The notes under the pieces were generated by a model. The model ran no database searches. It was not told the origin of the DNA and saw only the letters and a list, made by a program, of their open reading frames with translations. This document shows, in pieces, positions 15,466-25,749 of a stretch of 64,000 bases of DNA (its first letter is position 1; every line of letters begins with the position of its first letter). Origin of the DNA: Enterococcus plantarum (GTDB lineage: Bacteria; Bacillota; Bacilli; Lactobacillales; Enterococcaceae). The stretch covers positions 1 to 64,000 of the forward strand of contig NZ_MIKA01000050.1 of the NCBI RefSeq assembly GCF_001730295.1. The letters are read 5' to 3'. The translations under genes and the position numbers were made by a program.

Positions 15466-15561
15466 GACAATAGTCTAATACCATATACACAACAACTAAT
15501 CACACCCAGAAAAAGCAAAGATTTCCTAGAAATCTCACCTCATTTTAGGTACAATAAAGAA

Positions 15562-15676
15562 GCTAGTACATGTTGCTAGCACTATTGGCAACTTGTTTGG
15601 ACAGTTAACGGTGTCTTAACAAGGCTTCGATCGTAAGGTTGCCGCCGAACGATTGAAGTGCCAATTTTTATTTATA
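15562..15676 (+). ncRNA. Structured small RNA, copy 2
   Basis: It has the same TACAAT box (15550-15555) and layout as copy 1. P1 GCTAG/CTAGC has a different loop. P2 is CTTGTT..GACA / TGTC..AACAAG, where copy 1 has CTTGTATAG / CTATACAAG. The terminator arm is CTTCGATCGT / ACGATTGAAG, where copy 1 has CTTCATCGTT / AACGGTGAAG. GGCAAC and GGTTGCCGCC are unchanged in both. The paired changes argue for selection on RNA structure. Confidence 0.7.
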
Positions 15677-16132
15677 TGTCTTGAACAGAGGTTGGGAAGA
15701 AAACGTCTAGCTCCGAGAACCAAGTAGGTACTGTGCAACATCAACTTATTTTTCGTTGTGTTTTACAGCAATAAGAGGGAATTCACGAAAAATGTTCTTC
15801 AATTTTTTGTGAATTTCAGCTTATTTCCGAAGGAGCTGTTTTTGTACCACCGTTTATTCCAATCTCGATCCTTATTTCTATCCTACACATTTTATTATAC
15901 CGAAAGACACCACCCACCGCAACGAAATTCGGCATTTCCACCCATTAAATAACACCAAAAACAGCTCCCTTATATATAAGATAAAATAACAAAAAATTTT
16001 TTTCCTCTTCAACCAATATTCACCCAAAAAAGCCCGAACTCCAGCTATGAGAAAAAACTAATAGTTCATCCCGATATTTTTGAATTATTTATTTAGCCAT
16101 ACTATAGTAAAAGTATAGGAGGTAAGATATAA
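15677..16132. other. Gap upstream of the adhesin gene
   Basis: No gene is supported; a 64-codon frame at 15758-15952 has no ribosome site and an odd composition. The last 60 bases carry a TATAGT -10-like box near 16100 and a strong ribosome site (AGGAGG) before ATG 16133. Confidence 0.5.
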
Positions 16133-19100
16133 ATGAATAAAGTGCACAGAATTTCCCTGAATTATTTAGCCGTTTTGATGTTGGTGATTGCCAACTTGTT
16201 ACCCGCCGCCAGTGTGTTTGCAGAAGGACTGACCAAACCAGAAGAGAATATCTTCGACTCAGAATCCTTATATATCAAAGCCGACACCAAGAAAAATGAA
16301 ACGAACAACAAATTAATCGACGTAAACTACGAAGTAACGAACAAAAGCGATCAACCAATCGATCACGTAGTTCTAAAACAAAAGAACCAAAAGGATACAC
16401 CAGTAAAATTCGACGCAACAACCCTAAAAAGCGACGACCAACTGGTGGCGCCTGACGATCAAATGATTCAGTTTGATCAAGCAGAAAATCAAGATGAGGG
16501 GACAGAACTAACCATCACCACGATCCAACCTCATACCACGAAACATCTGACAATCAGTGCCGAGCAAACAGATGAATCAATCCATCAGCTTGCCGTTGAA
16601 ATAAATCAGGCAGACGAAAAAGTAGGGGACATCACCCTAACACTGCCAAAGAACGAACAAGAAACGAGCAGTACATCATTACAAGAAAAAGAAGCTGACA
16701 CAGAAGTAGCAGAATCTCAATCAGAAGAGCTAACAACTGCTGCACCAGAAGACTCAGCAGCAACGACCTCAAAAGAAAACAATCAAGCCGCACCGAGAGC
16801 CCAAGCCATCGGACCAAGAATTGCGCCAACGCCAGGCCGTGGCTTTGATAAACCAATTTATAAAAGCATCCACAAAGGGGAATTATTCTCTACAGGAAAT
16901 ACCAACTTAACCCCTGTAAACGAAGCGACAGCGAGCGCTTTTTTGAATACTAGAGCGCCACTTAGTGGTCAAGCAATCAATAATTTTCAGTTGAAATTTG
17001 CGGATGTCGATGGCGATCCAACGACCTATAACTCAAGTAAAGCCTACATCGATTTAGATGGTGCCAAAGAAATCGCATGGGCAGGCTTATTTTGGAGTGC
17101 GTCCCGTTTTAAAGGCCCAGCTACAGCGACGAATATGACCGATGATGAAATCAGCGCCCCTGTTCAATTAACCACACCCAATGGAACAGTAACCCGTGTT
17201 GCCCCACAAAGATATCATCGAATTGATCAAGACGCTACCAATCCTGGGCAAGGTTTTGGGTTTAATAATACGGGCTTTTCTAACTTTGCGGATGTGACCT
17301 CGATCCTTCAAGGAGATAAAAGTGCGACTGGTGCATACACATTAGCAGATATTCCGATGACCGATTTCCTACAAGGCAAATTTCAAAGTTTCAACTTCAG
17401 TGGTTGGAGTTTATTTATCGTGACAAAAGACCAAGCCAAAAGATCCCGTGCCTTCAATGTCTATTATGGCGCTAGAGGGAACAAAGCTGGAACCAACAAT
17501 GAATTTGTCATGAAAGACTTTTTAACCTCTAAACAAGGAAAATTAAACCCAATCGTGACGTGGTTTACCGTTCAAGGAGACAAATTTTTCACAGGTGACA
17601 ATGCTCAAATCCAAAATAGTGCAGGAACTTGGGTCAATATCAGCAATACAATCAACCCAGTCGGTAATGTCATGAACGGAACCGTTTCAGATAACGATCA
17701 ACACATGGTGGATAAATATCCGGGCAAATTTAATCCTGGTTTTCCCAACTTTTTAGATATCGATGTCGATCGTTTGACCTTACCAGAAGGGATCATCACT
17801 AACAGTCAGAAACAAATTAACTTTAAAACAACCAGTAGCGGAGATGATTACTCAACCAATGCGATTGGATTTTCAATCAATGCGGAAACACCCGAACTTG
17901 AAGTCACCAAAGAAATTATAAATCCAAAAGAAACGTATAAAATCGGGGATACCGTAACCTATCGTGTCCATCTCAAAAATACCAAAGAAAACACAGAAGC
18001 GGTCAACAGTCTTTCTAAAGACCAATTAGATAGCCGTTTAGATTATGTACCCGACAGCTTATCCATCGTAAGTGGTCCAAATGCTGGCAATAAAACAGAT
18101 GCCACAGGCGATGACCAAGGGGAATACACAGCAGCCGATCGTGCAATCACGTTTCGTGTAGGAGAGGGCGCCAACGCTACACAAGGCGGTAGCTACAAAG
18201 GAACGACCGCGAAAACAGTCTACGAATTTCAAGCAAAAATCAATGATACAGCCAAAGGAGAAGAACTGATTCCAAATAGTGCCACATTCCAAGGCGTAGA
18301 TTCTGCCACAAATACGATGATCGAGAACACATCCAATATCGTAGAGGTAAAAATCGCCCCAGAAGAACTGGTCGGCAAACTAGAAAGCTCAAAATCCGTC
18401 AACAATCAATCGCCAAAAATCGGCGACGAAATAGAATACACGATTCAATTTAAAAACACCGTACCAAAGGGTATTTTAAATCAAGTGACCGTGACCGATA
18501 CTTTACCAAAAGGGCTAACTTATATCGAAAACAGTGTCACAAGCACAGGGCCTGATCCTAAACCAACCGCATTAACGGTTGTCAATGGCCAAGTAACCGC
18601 TGAATACCCAAAAATCGCCGATACCGAAACCCGTACCATTTCCTTTAAAGTTCGTGTCAATGAAGAAGCAGTAGTCGGACAACGGATCATCAATAAAGCA
18701 ACGATCGATGATCACACGAATCCGCCAGATGAACCAGAAGTCCCAGTGACACCAATAGAAACACCGGGAGAATTAGAAAGTACCAAATCCGTCAACAATC
18801 AATCGCCGAAAATTGGGGATGAAGTCGAATATCGTTTATCTTTCCGTAACAAAATCACAAATGGTGTTTTAAACCAAGTCACAGTGACAGATAATTTACC
18901 AAAAGGGATGACCTATGTAGAAGGCAGCTTAACCAGCGAAGGCGCTGATCCGCAACCGACAAGTCTAACCATGACTGACGGAAAAGTCGTTGCAGAGTAC
19001 CCAAAAATTCAAGATACAACAGTACGAACCATTGTCTTTAAAGTCAAAGTCAATGAAGAAGCTATTGTTGGACAAAAAATCGTAAACAAGATAACTGTGG

Positions 19101-22100
19101 ATGATCATGTCAACCCGCCAGATGAACCAGAAATTCCAGTCACACCTGTTGAAACACCTGGACGATTAGATGTCACCAAATCCGTCAATGATCAAGCACC
19201 AAAAATTGGGGACGAAGTCGAATACCGTATCACATTCCGAAATAAAATCACGAACGGTGTTTTAAACCAAGTTACCGTAACGGATACTTTGCCAAAAGGG
19301 GTAACCTACGTTGAAGGCAGCTTAACCAGTGAAGGAGACGATCCAAAGCCAACAAGCTTAACCATGGAAAATGGTCAATTGACTGCTGAATACGGTATGA
19401 TCAATGACACTAAAGTCCGTTCGATCGTTTTCAAAGTCAAGGTCAACGATGAAGCAAAAATTGGCGAAGCAATCGTCAATAAAGCCAAAATTGATGATCA
19501 CACCAATCCGCCCGATGAACCCGAAGTGCCGATCGTGCCAGTCATCACACCAGGCGAATTGGAAAGTAGCAAATCAGTGAATAATCAATCACCAAAAATC
19601 GGGGATGAGATCGAATATCGAATTCATTTCAACAATAAAATCCCGAATGGTGTCCTAAACCAAGTCACCGTGACTGATACCTTACCAAAAGGCTTGACGT
19701 ATGTAGACGGAAGTTTAACGAGTGAAGGCGCTGATCCACAACCTAAAAGTTTAACTATGGAAAATGGCAAATTAGTCGCTGAATATCCTGAAATCAAGGA
19801 TACAACCATACGAACGATTAGTTTCAAAGTCACCGTAAATGCGGAAGCGGTAGTCGGACAACCAATCGTCAATAAAGCGAAAATCGATGATCATACCAAT
19901 CCGCCCGATGAACCAGAAGTCCCAGTCACACCTGTTGTGACACCGGGACAATTAGACGTAACGAAATCGGTCAATCATCAAGCACCAAAAATCGGAGATG
20001 AAATCGAATACCGTATTAGTTTCCGTAATAAAGTCACAAATGGTGTAATCGATCAAGTCACTGTGACCGACACCTTGCCAAAAGGGCTGACCTATGTGGA
20101 AGGTAGTCTAACCAGTGAAGGAGCTGACCCGAAACCAACGAGCTTGATCATGGAAAATGGAAAAATGACTGCTGAATACCCAAAAATCGACGACAATACC
20201 GTCCGCTCTGTTGTGTTCAAAGTCCGTGTGAACGAAGAAGCGGTAGTCGGACAGCCAATCGTCAATAAAGCGATCATCGACGATCATACCAATCCACCAG
20301 ATGAACCAGAAGTCCCAGTCACACCAGTCGAAACGCCTGGTGAATTAGAAAGTACTAAATCAGTGAATAACCAATCACCAAAAATCGGTGACGAAGTTGA
20401 ATACCGTTTGTCTTTCCGTAATAAAATCACCAATGGCGTCTTAAACCAAGTGACGGTCACCGACAATTTACCAAAAGGAATGACCTATGTAGAAGGCAGC
20501 TTAACTAGCGAAGGTGCCGACCCACAGCCCACAAGTTTAACGATGACGAATGGTAAAGTCATTGCGGAATACCCAAAAATCCAAGACACAACAGTACGTA
20601 CGATTGTCTTTAAAGTCAAAGTCAACGAAGAAGCCATTGTTGGGCAAAAAATCGTGAATAAGATCACCGTTGACGATCATGTCAATCCGCCCGATGAGCC
20701 TGAAATCCCAGTTGTCCCAGTCGAAACACCTGGACAATTGGACGTGACAAAATCAGTAAATGATCAAGCACCAAAAATCGGGGATGAAATCGAATACCGC
20801 ATTACCTTCCGCAACAACGTCACAAATGGTGTCTTAAACCAAGTCACCGTGACCGACACGCTACCAAAAGGCGTAACATACGTAGAAGGCAGTGTGACAA
20901 GCGAAGGTGATGAGCCAAAACCAACAAGTTTAACGCTGGAAAATGGCAAACTAGTTGCTGAATATCCGAAAATCAGTGATAACAAAATCCGTTCGATTGT
21001 CTTTAAAGTCAAAGTCAACGAAGAGGCAGAAGTCGGCGAATCAATCGTAAACAAAGCCAAAATCGACGATCACACCAATCCACCGAACGAACCAGAAGTA
21101 CCTGTAACACCAGTCGAAACACCAGGAGAACTAGAAAGTACGAAAACGGTGAATAATCAATCACCAAAAATCGGAGATGAAATCGAATATCGAATTCATT
21201 TCAACAATAAAATCCCTAATGGTGTTTTAAACCAAGTTACGGTCACAGATACTCTACCAAAAGGAGTAACATATGTAGAAGGCAGCTTGACCAGTGAAGG
21301 CGATGATCCCAAACCAACAAGCTTAACCATAACAAATGGCCAGTTGGTCGCAGAATACCCGAAAATCACCGACACTAACATTCGTTCGATCGTATTCAAA
21401 GTGACCATCAACGAAGAAGCCGTTATCGGACAGCCGATCATCAATAAAGCCAAAATCGATGACCACACAAATCCGCCAGATGAACCAGAAGTCCCAGTGA
21501 CACCAGTAGAAACCCCTGGCGAATTAGAAAGTACGAAAACAGTTAATAACCAAGCACCGAAAATTGGGGAAGAAATCGAATATCGAATCAATTTCAATAA
21601 CAAAATAGCGAAAGGTGTTTTAAACCAAGTCACCGTCACCGATGTGTTACCAAAAGGCTTAACGTATGTGGAAGGTAGTTTAACCAGTGAGGGCGATGAG
21701 CCAAAACCGACAAGCTTAACCATGACAAATGGCAAACTAGTCGCAGAATACCCAACAATCAGCGATACCAAAACACGCTCCATCGTGTTCAAAGTGACGG
21801 TCAACGAAGAAGCCGTAGTTGGACAGCCAATCATCAACAAAGCGAAAATCGATGACCACACAAATCCACCCGATGAGCCAGAAGTTCCCGTGACACCAGC
21901 GGAAATACCAGGGGAATTAGAAAGTACGAAAACAGTCAATAACCAAGCACCAAAAATCGGTGAAGAAATCGAATACCGTATCACGTTCCGTAACAAAATC
22001 ACTAATGGTATTTTAAACCAAGTCACCGTCACGGATACCCTACCAAAAGGCGTGACCTATGTAGAAAACAGTGTGAAAAGTGAGGGCGATGAGCCAAAAC

Positions 22101-22822
22101 CGACAAGCTTAACGGTAAAAGACGGCAAACTAACCGCTGAATACCCAACAATCAGTGATACAAAAACCCGTTCCATCGTGTTCAAAGTGACGGTCAACGA
22201 AGAAGCAGTAGTTGGTCAACCCATCATCAATAAAGCGAAAATCGATGATCACACGAATCCACCTGATGAACCCGAAGTACCCGTGACACCAGAACAATCT
22301 GTAGGAAAACTAGAAAGCGTGAAAACAGTCAATAAAAAGACCGTTAAAATCGGTGAAGAAATCGAATACCGCATCAGTTTCCGCAATACGGTAGAAAATA
22401 GCCTATTGAATCAAGTCACAGTCACAGACGACCTACCAAAAGGGTTGACCTATGTAGAAAACAGCGTGAAAAGTGAAGGGGACGAACCAAAACCAACAAG
22501 CTTAACGGTAAAAGATGGAAAAGTAATCGCTGAATACCCAACAATCAGCGACACGAAACCCCGTTCTATAGTGTTTAGAGTCAAAATCAATAAAGAAGCC
22601 GCTATAGGAAAACAAATCAAAAACATAGCAATCGTTGACGACCACATCAATCCACCAGATAAACCCGAAGTACCAGTCGTGCCAGAAAAAGAAGTTCCGA
22701 AAAAACCAGATCTTCCAAAGGCAGGAGAAGCATTATCGAATGCCGCGGTATTTATTGGGTTGGCAATGTTAGCAACGGTAATCTTGGCAAATGTGGAGCA
22801 GAAGAAAAAGGATAGAAAATGA
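16133..22822 (+). CDS. Giant LPxTG-type repetitive surface adhesin
   Basis: The 2229-residue product has a signal peptide (1-30, ending ASVFA), an acidic Thr/Ser/Glu-rich stretch (to about 225), and a unique N-terminal domain (about 225-590, with WAGLFWSASRF) likely to bind the ligand. A divergent DUF11-like domain (about 590-745) precedes eleven near-identical domains of about 131 residues. Each opens with ...KSVNNQSPKIGDE and ends with NKAKIDDHTNPPDEPEVP. The spaced Lys, acidic and Asn residues suggest intramolecular isopeptide bonds. The C terminus has LPKAG (2194-2198), a hydrophobic helix and KKKDRK, a sortase signal with Ala in place of Thr. It is a single-gene unit with its own terminator. 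Confidence 0.88.
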   Translation: MNKVHRISLNYLAVLMLVIANLLPAASVFAEGLTKPEENIFDSESLYIKADTKKNETNNKLIDVNYEVTNKSDQPIDHVVLKQKNQKDTPVKFDATTLKSDDQLVAPDDQMIQFDQAENQDEGTELTITTIQPHTTKHLTISAEQTDESIHQLAVEINQADEKVGDITLTLPKNEQETSSTSLQEKEADTEVAESQSEELTTAAPEDSAATTSKENNQAAPRAQAIGPRIAPTPGRGFDKPIYKSIHKGELFSTGNTNLTPVNEATASAFLNTRAPLSGQAINNFQLKFADVDGDPTTYNSSKAYIDLDGAKEIAWAGLFWSASRFKGPATATNMTDDEISAPVQLTTPNGTVTRVAPQRYHRIDQDATNPGQGFGFNNTGFSNFADVTSILQGDKSATGAYTLADIPMTDFLQGKFQSFNFSGWSLFIVTKDQAKRSRAFNVYYGARGNKAGTNNEFVMKDFLTSKQGKLNPIVTWFTVQGDKFFTGDNAQIQNSAGTWVNISNTINPVGNVMNGTVSDNDQHMVDKYPGKFNPGFPNFLDIDVDRLTLPEGIITNSQKQINFKTTSSGDDYSTNAIGFSINAETPELEVTKEIINPKETYKIGDTVTYRVHLKNTKENTEAVNSLSKDQLDSRLDYVPDSLSIVSGPNAGNKTDATGDDQGEYTAADRAITFRVGEGANATQGGSYKGTTAKTVYEFQAKINDTAKGEELIPNSATFQGVDSATNTMIENTSNIVEVKIAPEELVGKLESSKSVNNQSPKIGDEIEYTIQFKNTVPKGILNQVTVTDTLPKGLTYIENSVTSTGPDPKPTALTVVNGQVTAEYPKIADTETRTISFKVRVNEEAVVGQRIINKATIDDHTNPPDEPEVPVTPIETPGELESTKSVNNQSPKIGDEVEYRLSFRNKITNGVLNQVTVTDNLPKGMTYVEGSLTSEGADPQPTSLTMTDGKVVAEYPKIQDTTVRTIVFKVKVNEEAIVGQKIVNKITVDDHVNPPDEPEIPVTPVETPGRLDVTKSVNDQAPKIGDEVEYRITFRNKITNGVLNQVTVTDTLPKGVTYVEGSLTSEGDDPKPTSLTMENGQLTAEYGMINDTKVRSIVFKVKVNDEAKIGEAIVNKAKIDDHTNPPDEPEVPIVPVITPGELESSKSVNNQSPKIGDEIEYRIHFNNKIPNGVLNQVTVTDTLPKGLTYVDGSLTSEGADPQPKSLTMENGKLVAEYPEIKDTTIRTISFKVTVNAEAVVGQPIVNKAKIDDHTNPPDEPEVPVTPVVTPGQLDVTKSVNHQAPKIGDEIEYRISFRNKVTNGVIDQVTVTDTLPKGLTYVEGSLTSEGADPKPTSLIMENGKMTAEYPKIDDNTVRSVVFKVRVNEEAVVGQPIVNKAIIDDHTNPPDEPEVPVTPVETPGELESTKSVNNQSPKIGDEVEYRLSFRNKITNGVLNQVTVTDNLPKGMTYVEGSLTSEGADPQPTSLTMTNGKVIAEYPKIQDTTVRTIVFKVKVNEEAIVGQKIVNKITVDDHVNPPDEPEIPVVPVETPGQLDVTKSVNDQAPKIGDEIEYRITFRNNVTNGVLNQVTVTDTLPKGVTYVEGSVTSEGDEPKPTSLTLENGKLVAEYPKISDNKIRSIVFKVKVNEEAEVGESIVNKAKIDDHTNPPNEPEVPVTPVETPGELESTKTVNNQSPKIGDEIEYRIHFNNKIPNGVLNQVTVTDTLPKGVTYVEGSLTSEGDDPKPTSLTITNGQLVAEYPKITDTNIRSIVFKVTINEEAVIGQPIINKAKIDDHTNPPDEPEVPVTPVETPGELESTKTVNNQAPKIGEEIEYRINFNNKIAKGVLNQVTVTDVLPKGLTYVEGSLTSEGDEPKPTSLTMTNGKLVAEYPTISDTKTRSIVFKVTVNEEAVVGQPIINKAKIDDHTNPPDEPEVPVTPAEIPGELESTKTVNNQAPKIGEEIEYRITFRNKITNGILNQVTVTDTLPKGVTYVENSVKSEGDEPKPTSLTVKDGKLTAEYPTISDTKTRSIVFKVTVNEEAVVGQPIINKAKIDDHTNPPDEPEVPVTPEQSVGKLESVKTVNKKTVKIGEEIEYRISFRNTVENSLLNQVTVTDDLPKGLTYVENSVKSEGDEPKPTSLTVKDGKVIAEYPTISDTKPRSIVFRVKINKEAAIGKQIKNIAIVDDHINPPDKPEVPVVPEKEVPKKPDLPKAGEALSNAAVFIGLAMLATVILANVEQKKKDRK
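18373..22690 (+). repeat. Eleven tandem ~393-bp intragenic repeats with a four-repeat superunit
   Basis: The repeats encode the DUF11-like domains of the adhesin. They are not equally related. Domains 2 and 6 (RLSFRNKITNGVLNQ, NLPKGMTYVEG), 3 and 7 (LDVTKSVNDQAPKIGDE) and 4 and 8 (YRIHFNNKIPNGVLNQ) are matching pairs 1572 bp apart. This indicates duplication of a four-domain block. Domain 11 is the most divergent. Confidence 0.8.
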
Positions 22823-22845
22823 CAGTACGAATAAAATAAGAATAG

Positions 22846-22887
22846 AAAGCAGGAAAAACGTATAATTAAGTTTTTCCTGCTTTTTTC
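22846..22887 (+). terminator. Intrinsic terminator of the adhesin gene
   Basis: AAGCAGGAAAAAC / GTTTTTCCTGCTT with a short loop and a T-run, 25 nt after the stop. Confidence 0.85.
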
Positions 22888-23185
22888 TTTGAAAGAGTAG
22901 TAGTTTTAGATCGTAATCAACTATTCTAGATGAGGATGAATCTGCGGAATGAAACTCTTTTTAGTACAATTTATAGAAACTAAATTTCAATCCTAATTCT
23001 TTATTTATAATTTTATTTTTCTTAATAGTCTGAACAAAAAATACTTTAATCGTTTTATGTTCAATTTATTAAACCAGTGGTTGAGAGCCTATTATCTGTG
23101 TCTCAACTACTGACACTATATAGTGAGTAAAATGAGCAGCGAAACTATTCAGGAGTCAAAAGTAGAAGGTAGAAAATACGAGCAT
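22888..23185. other. Gap with no supported gene
   Basis: A/T-rich sequence between two terminators. No open frame with a ribosome site and no strong repeat was seen. Confidence 0.5.
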
Positions 23186-23228
23186 AAAAAAAGTAGCATA
23201 AAACGATGAAGTTTTACGCTACTTTTTT
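23186..23228. terminator. Intrinsic terminator downstream of pgl
   Basis: AAAAAAGTAGCATAAAAC / GTTTTACGCTACTTTTTT with a 6-nt loop. The run of T on each strand makes it bidirectional; it ends the leftward pgl transcript. Confidence 0.85.
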
Positions 23229-23234
23229 ATATTT

Positions 23235-24263
23235 CTATTTAAAATAAACACACACACACTCAGGTGCATAAACATCTTTTTGGATCATTTCTAAAAGACC
23301 AGTTTCTTCATCACGGCGATAAAGCGTTACGTTATCTGTATTTTGATTCGCTGCAACCACAAATTTTTCTGTAGGATCTAAATCAAAGTCCCTTGGAATT
23401 TCGCCTTCGGTGGAAATCAATTGCGCACGCTCTACCTTGCGTCCCTCTTCAGAAGTAGCAAAAACGGCAATTGAATCGTGTCCACGATTTGAGGCATAGA
23501 CAAAACGACCATCTTCTGAAATACGAATCGCAGCACCGCCGTTAAATTCATTAAAACCATCAGGTAAAGTCGACACTTTTTGAATTTGTTCAAAGGAACC
23601 GTCTGCAGCATTATAAGCCAAAACAGTCACCGTACTATCTAATTCACCAAACAAATAAGCGACTTGATTATTCGGATGGAAAACCAAATGACGGGGGCCT
23701 GTTCCAGGTTCTGCAACATATTGAGCTACCTCAGATAATGTACCTTCCTCACTAACATCATACGTATACACACGATCCGTACCAAGATCACAAACAGCCA
23801 AACGGCGATCAGGAGTTAAATCCGTATAATGAACATGAGCATTGTCTTGGTTTTCATGGGGACCAGTCGCTTCATCATGTACGATTTTATCTGTATCCTC
23901 TAATTGTCCATCTGCTAAAATGCGATAAACATGAACAATACCTTGATGATAATTTGCACCAAAAACAAGTTGTTTTTCTTCATCAATCGCTACATAACAT
24001 GGAGGAGCGCCAGCTTCGGTTACTTTATTTAGCAACTCAAAGTGTCCGTCGTTGTTTTTGTACGCTGCCATGCCCCCTTCACCATCAACAGAAGTAACAT
24101 TGAATAGGTCCCCTTTTTGATCTGTAGCCAAGTATGTCGGGCTCGTTTCTTCTACTAATAAAGTTGCATTTGAAAGAGTTTCTTTCTCAGTATCTAATGT
24201 GATTTGGTAAATTCCTTTACTATCTCTACGTGTATAAGTCCCTAATAAAATTTGTTCAAGCAT
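23235..24263 (-). CDS. pgl: 6-phosphogluconolactonase, beta-propeller (lactonase) family
   Basis: The 342-residue product is a seven-bladed lactonase-family protein: LLGTYTRRDSKGIYQ at the start, ATGPHENQDNAHVHYTDL in the middle, TGPRHLVFHPN and RGHDSIAVF later. These are the family's conserved blade motifs and lie in the usual places, and the length is normal. The enzyme hydrolyses 6-phosphogluconolactone in the oxidative pentose phosphate pathway, in the cytoplasm; no signal peptide is present. GGAGG stands before ATG 24263. It is a single gene with its own terminator. Confidence 0.85.
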   Translation of the reverse strand: MLEQILLGTYTRRDSKGIYQITLDTEKETLSNATLLVEETSPTYLATDQKGDLFNVTSVDGEGGMAAYKNNDGHFELLNKVTEAGAPPCYVAIDEEKQLVFGANYHQGIVHVYRILADGQLEDTDKIVHDEATGPHENQDNAHVHYTDLTPDRRLAVCDLGTDRVYTYDVSEEGTLSEVAQYVAEPGTGPRHLVFHPNNQVAYLFGELDSTVTVLAYNAADGSFEQIQKVSTLPDGFNEFNGGAAIRISEDGRFVYASNRGHDSIAVFATSEEGRKVERAQLISTEGEIPRDFDLDPTEKFVVAANQNTDNVTLYRRDEETGLLEMIQKDVYAPECVCVYFK

Positions 24264-24454
24264 GAAATTCCCTCCAGTTTTTTACTGTTAATTGAAACGT
24301 AACAGCAATTGATTTTTCTTCTTTTAGTATACCATAAGAATTCATTTATTTATCAAATCTTTATAAATCCAATGTTCGCATTTTCACTTGATTTATGCTA
24401 TTATATTTTAAGACTGTAACGACAGTCATTTTTAATTTTAGAGGGGTGACACGC

Positions 24455-25708
24455 ATGTACGATAACACAAATAGCAACAATGGTGCAGTTCGCTGTTCAT
24501 TTTGTGGTAAAACACAAGAAGAAGTGAAAAAAATCGTTGCAGGACCAGGTGTCTATATTTGTAATGAATGTATCGACTTATGTAAAGAGATTATTGATGA
24601 AGAATTTTACGACGAAGCCGTACGTGAACTAACGGATGTCCCAAAACCCCAAGAAATTTTGGAAGTCTTAAACGAATATGTAATTGGACAAGATCAGGCA
24701 AAACGCTCACTAGCAGTGGCTGTCTATAATCACTATAAACGTGTAAATCAATCAGAAAATTCAAGCTCTGAAGAAGTGGAACTACAAAAGAGCAATATTT
24801 GTTTAATTGGCCCAACGGGTTCTGGGAAAACATTTTTAGCCCAAACATTGGCTAGAACATTGAATGTACCATTTGCAATTGCAGACGCGACTAGTTTAAC
24901 TGAAGCAGGATATGTGGGAGAAGATGTAGAGAATATTCTCTTAAAACTATTACAATCTGCTGATTTTAACGTAGAACGTGCTGAAAAAGGAATCATCTAC
25001 ATTGATGAGATCGACAAAATTGCCCGTAAGAGCGAAAATGTATCGATCACAAGAGATGTATCAGGCGAAGGTGTACAACAAGCATTGCTTAAAATCTTGG
25101 AAGGAACAGTTGCTAGCGTACCACCGCAAGGCGGACGCAAACACCCGCATCAAGAATTTATCCAAATCGACACCACTAATGTCCTGTTTATTGTCGGCGG
25201 AGCTTTTGACGGTATCGAGAATATGGTCAAAAATCGCCTAGGCGAAAAAACAATCGGTTTTGGGACTCAAAACAGCAAACTGAACGAAGACGAAAGCGTT
25301 ATGCAACAAATCATTCCAGAAGATCTTTTGAAATTTGGATTGATTCCTGAGTTTATTGGACGCTTACCAGTGACTGCTGCGTTAGAGAAGTTGACAACGG
25401 ATGATTTGGTTCGTATTTTGACAGAACCAAAAAATGCATTAGTCAAACAATATCAAAAACTATTATCGTTAGATGATACAGAATTAGAATTTGAGCCAGA
25501 AGCATTACGTGCGATCGCGAATAAAGCAATTGAACGAAATACAGGAGCTCGTGGCTTACGCTCGATCATCGAAGAAATCATGATGGATGTCATGTTTGAC
25601 GTACCATCAGATGATTCGATCGAAAAAGTCATTATTACAGAAATGGCTGTTGATGGCACTGGTAAACCAGCAATTGTTTATAATAAAAAAGACAAAAAAG
25701 CTGGTTAA
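24455..25708 (+). CDS. clpX: ClpX, ATPase subunit of the ClpXP protease
   Basis: ATG 24455, preceded by GAGGGGTGAC, is chosen over the upstream frame (24395) because the product then begins [10 protein letters not shown], as in ClpX. The 417 residues show the zinc finger (Cys14, 17, 36, 39), Walker A GPTGSGKT (about 119-126), the pore loop GYVGEDVE (about 151), Walker B IYIDEID (about 180), the IGF loop that docks on ClpP (about 267), and a sensor-2 region. It unfolds substrates and feeds them to ClpP. Length and motifs are complete. Confidence 0.97.
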   Translation: MYDNTNSNNGAVRCSFCGKTQEEVKKIVAGPGVYICNECIDLCKEIIDEEFYDEAVRELTDVPKPQEILEVLNEYVIGQDQAKRSLAVAVYNHYKRVNQSENSSSEEVELQKSNICLIGPTGSGKTFLAQTLARTLNVPFAIADATSLTEAGYVGEDVENILLKLLQSADFNVERAEKGIIYIDEIDKIARKSENVSITRDVSGEGVQQALLKILEGTVASVPPQGGRKHPHQEFIQIDTTNVLFIVGGAFDGIENMVKNRLGEKTIGFGTQNSKLNEDESVMQQIIPEDLLKFGLIPEFIGRLPVTAALEKLTTDDLVRILTEPKNALVKQYQKLLSLDDTELEFEPEALRAIANKAIERNTGARGLRSIIEEIMMDVMFDVPSDDSIEKVIITEMAVDGTGKPAIVYNKKDKKAG

Positions 25709-25720
25709 TTTTAAAAGACT

Positions 25721-25749
25721 AAAAAGTAGAGATGCGTCTCTACTTTTTT
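25721..25749 (+). terminator. Intrinsic terminator of clpX
   Basis: AAAAAGTAGAGA / TCTCTACTTTTT with a TGCG loop and a T-run, 13 nt after the stop. Confidence 0.9.

Noticed and set aside
15243-15676. CRISPR-like or tracrRNA repeat
   Set aside because: Only two long copies 300 bp apart, no short regular repeats or spacers, and no cas genes.
15758-15952. 64-codon frame upstream of the adhesin
   Set aside because: No ribosome site, aromatic-rich composition and no family features.
21196-22032. 278-codon reverse-strand open frame inside the adhesin gene, with shorter ones alongside
   Set aside because: A shadow of the codon bias in the tandem repeats; no ribosome site and low-complexity composition.
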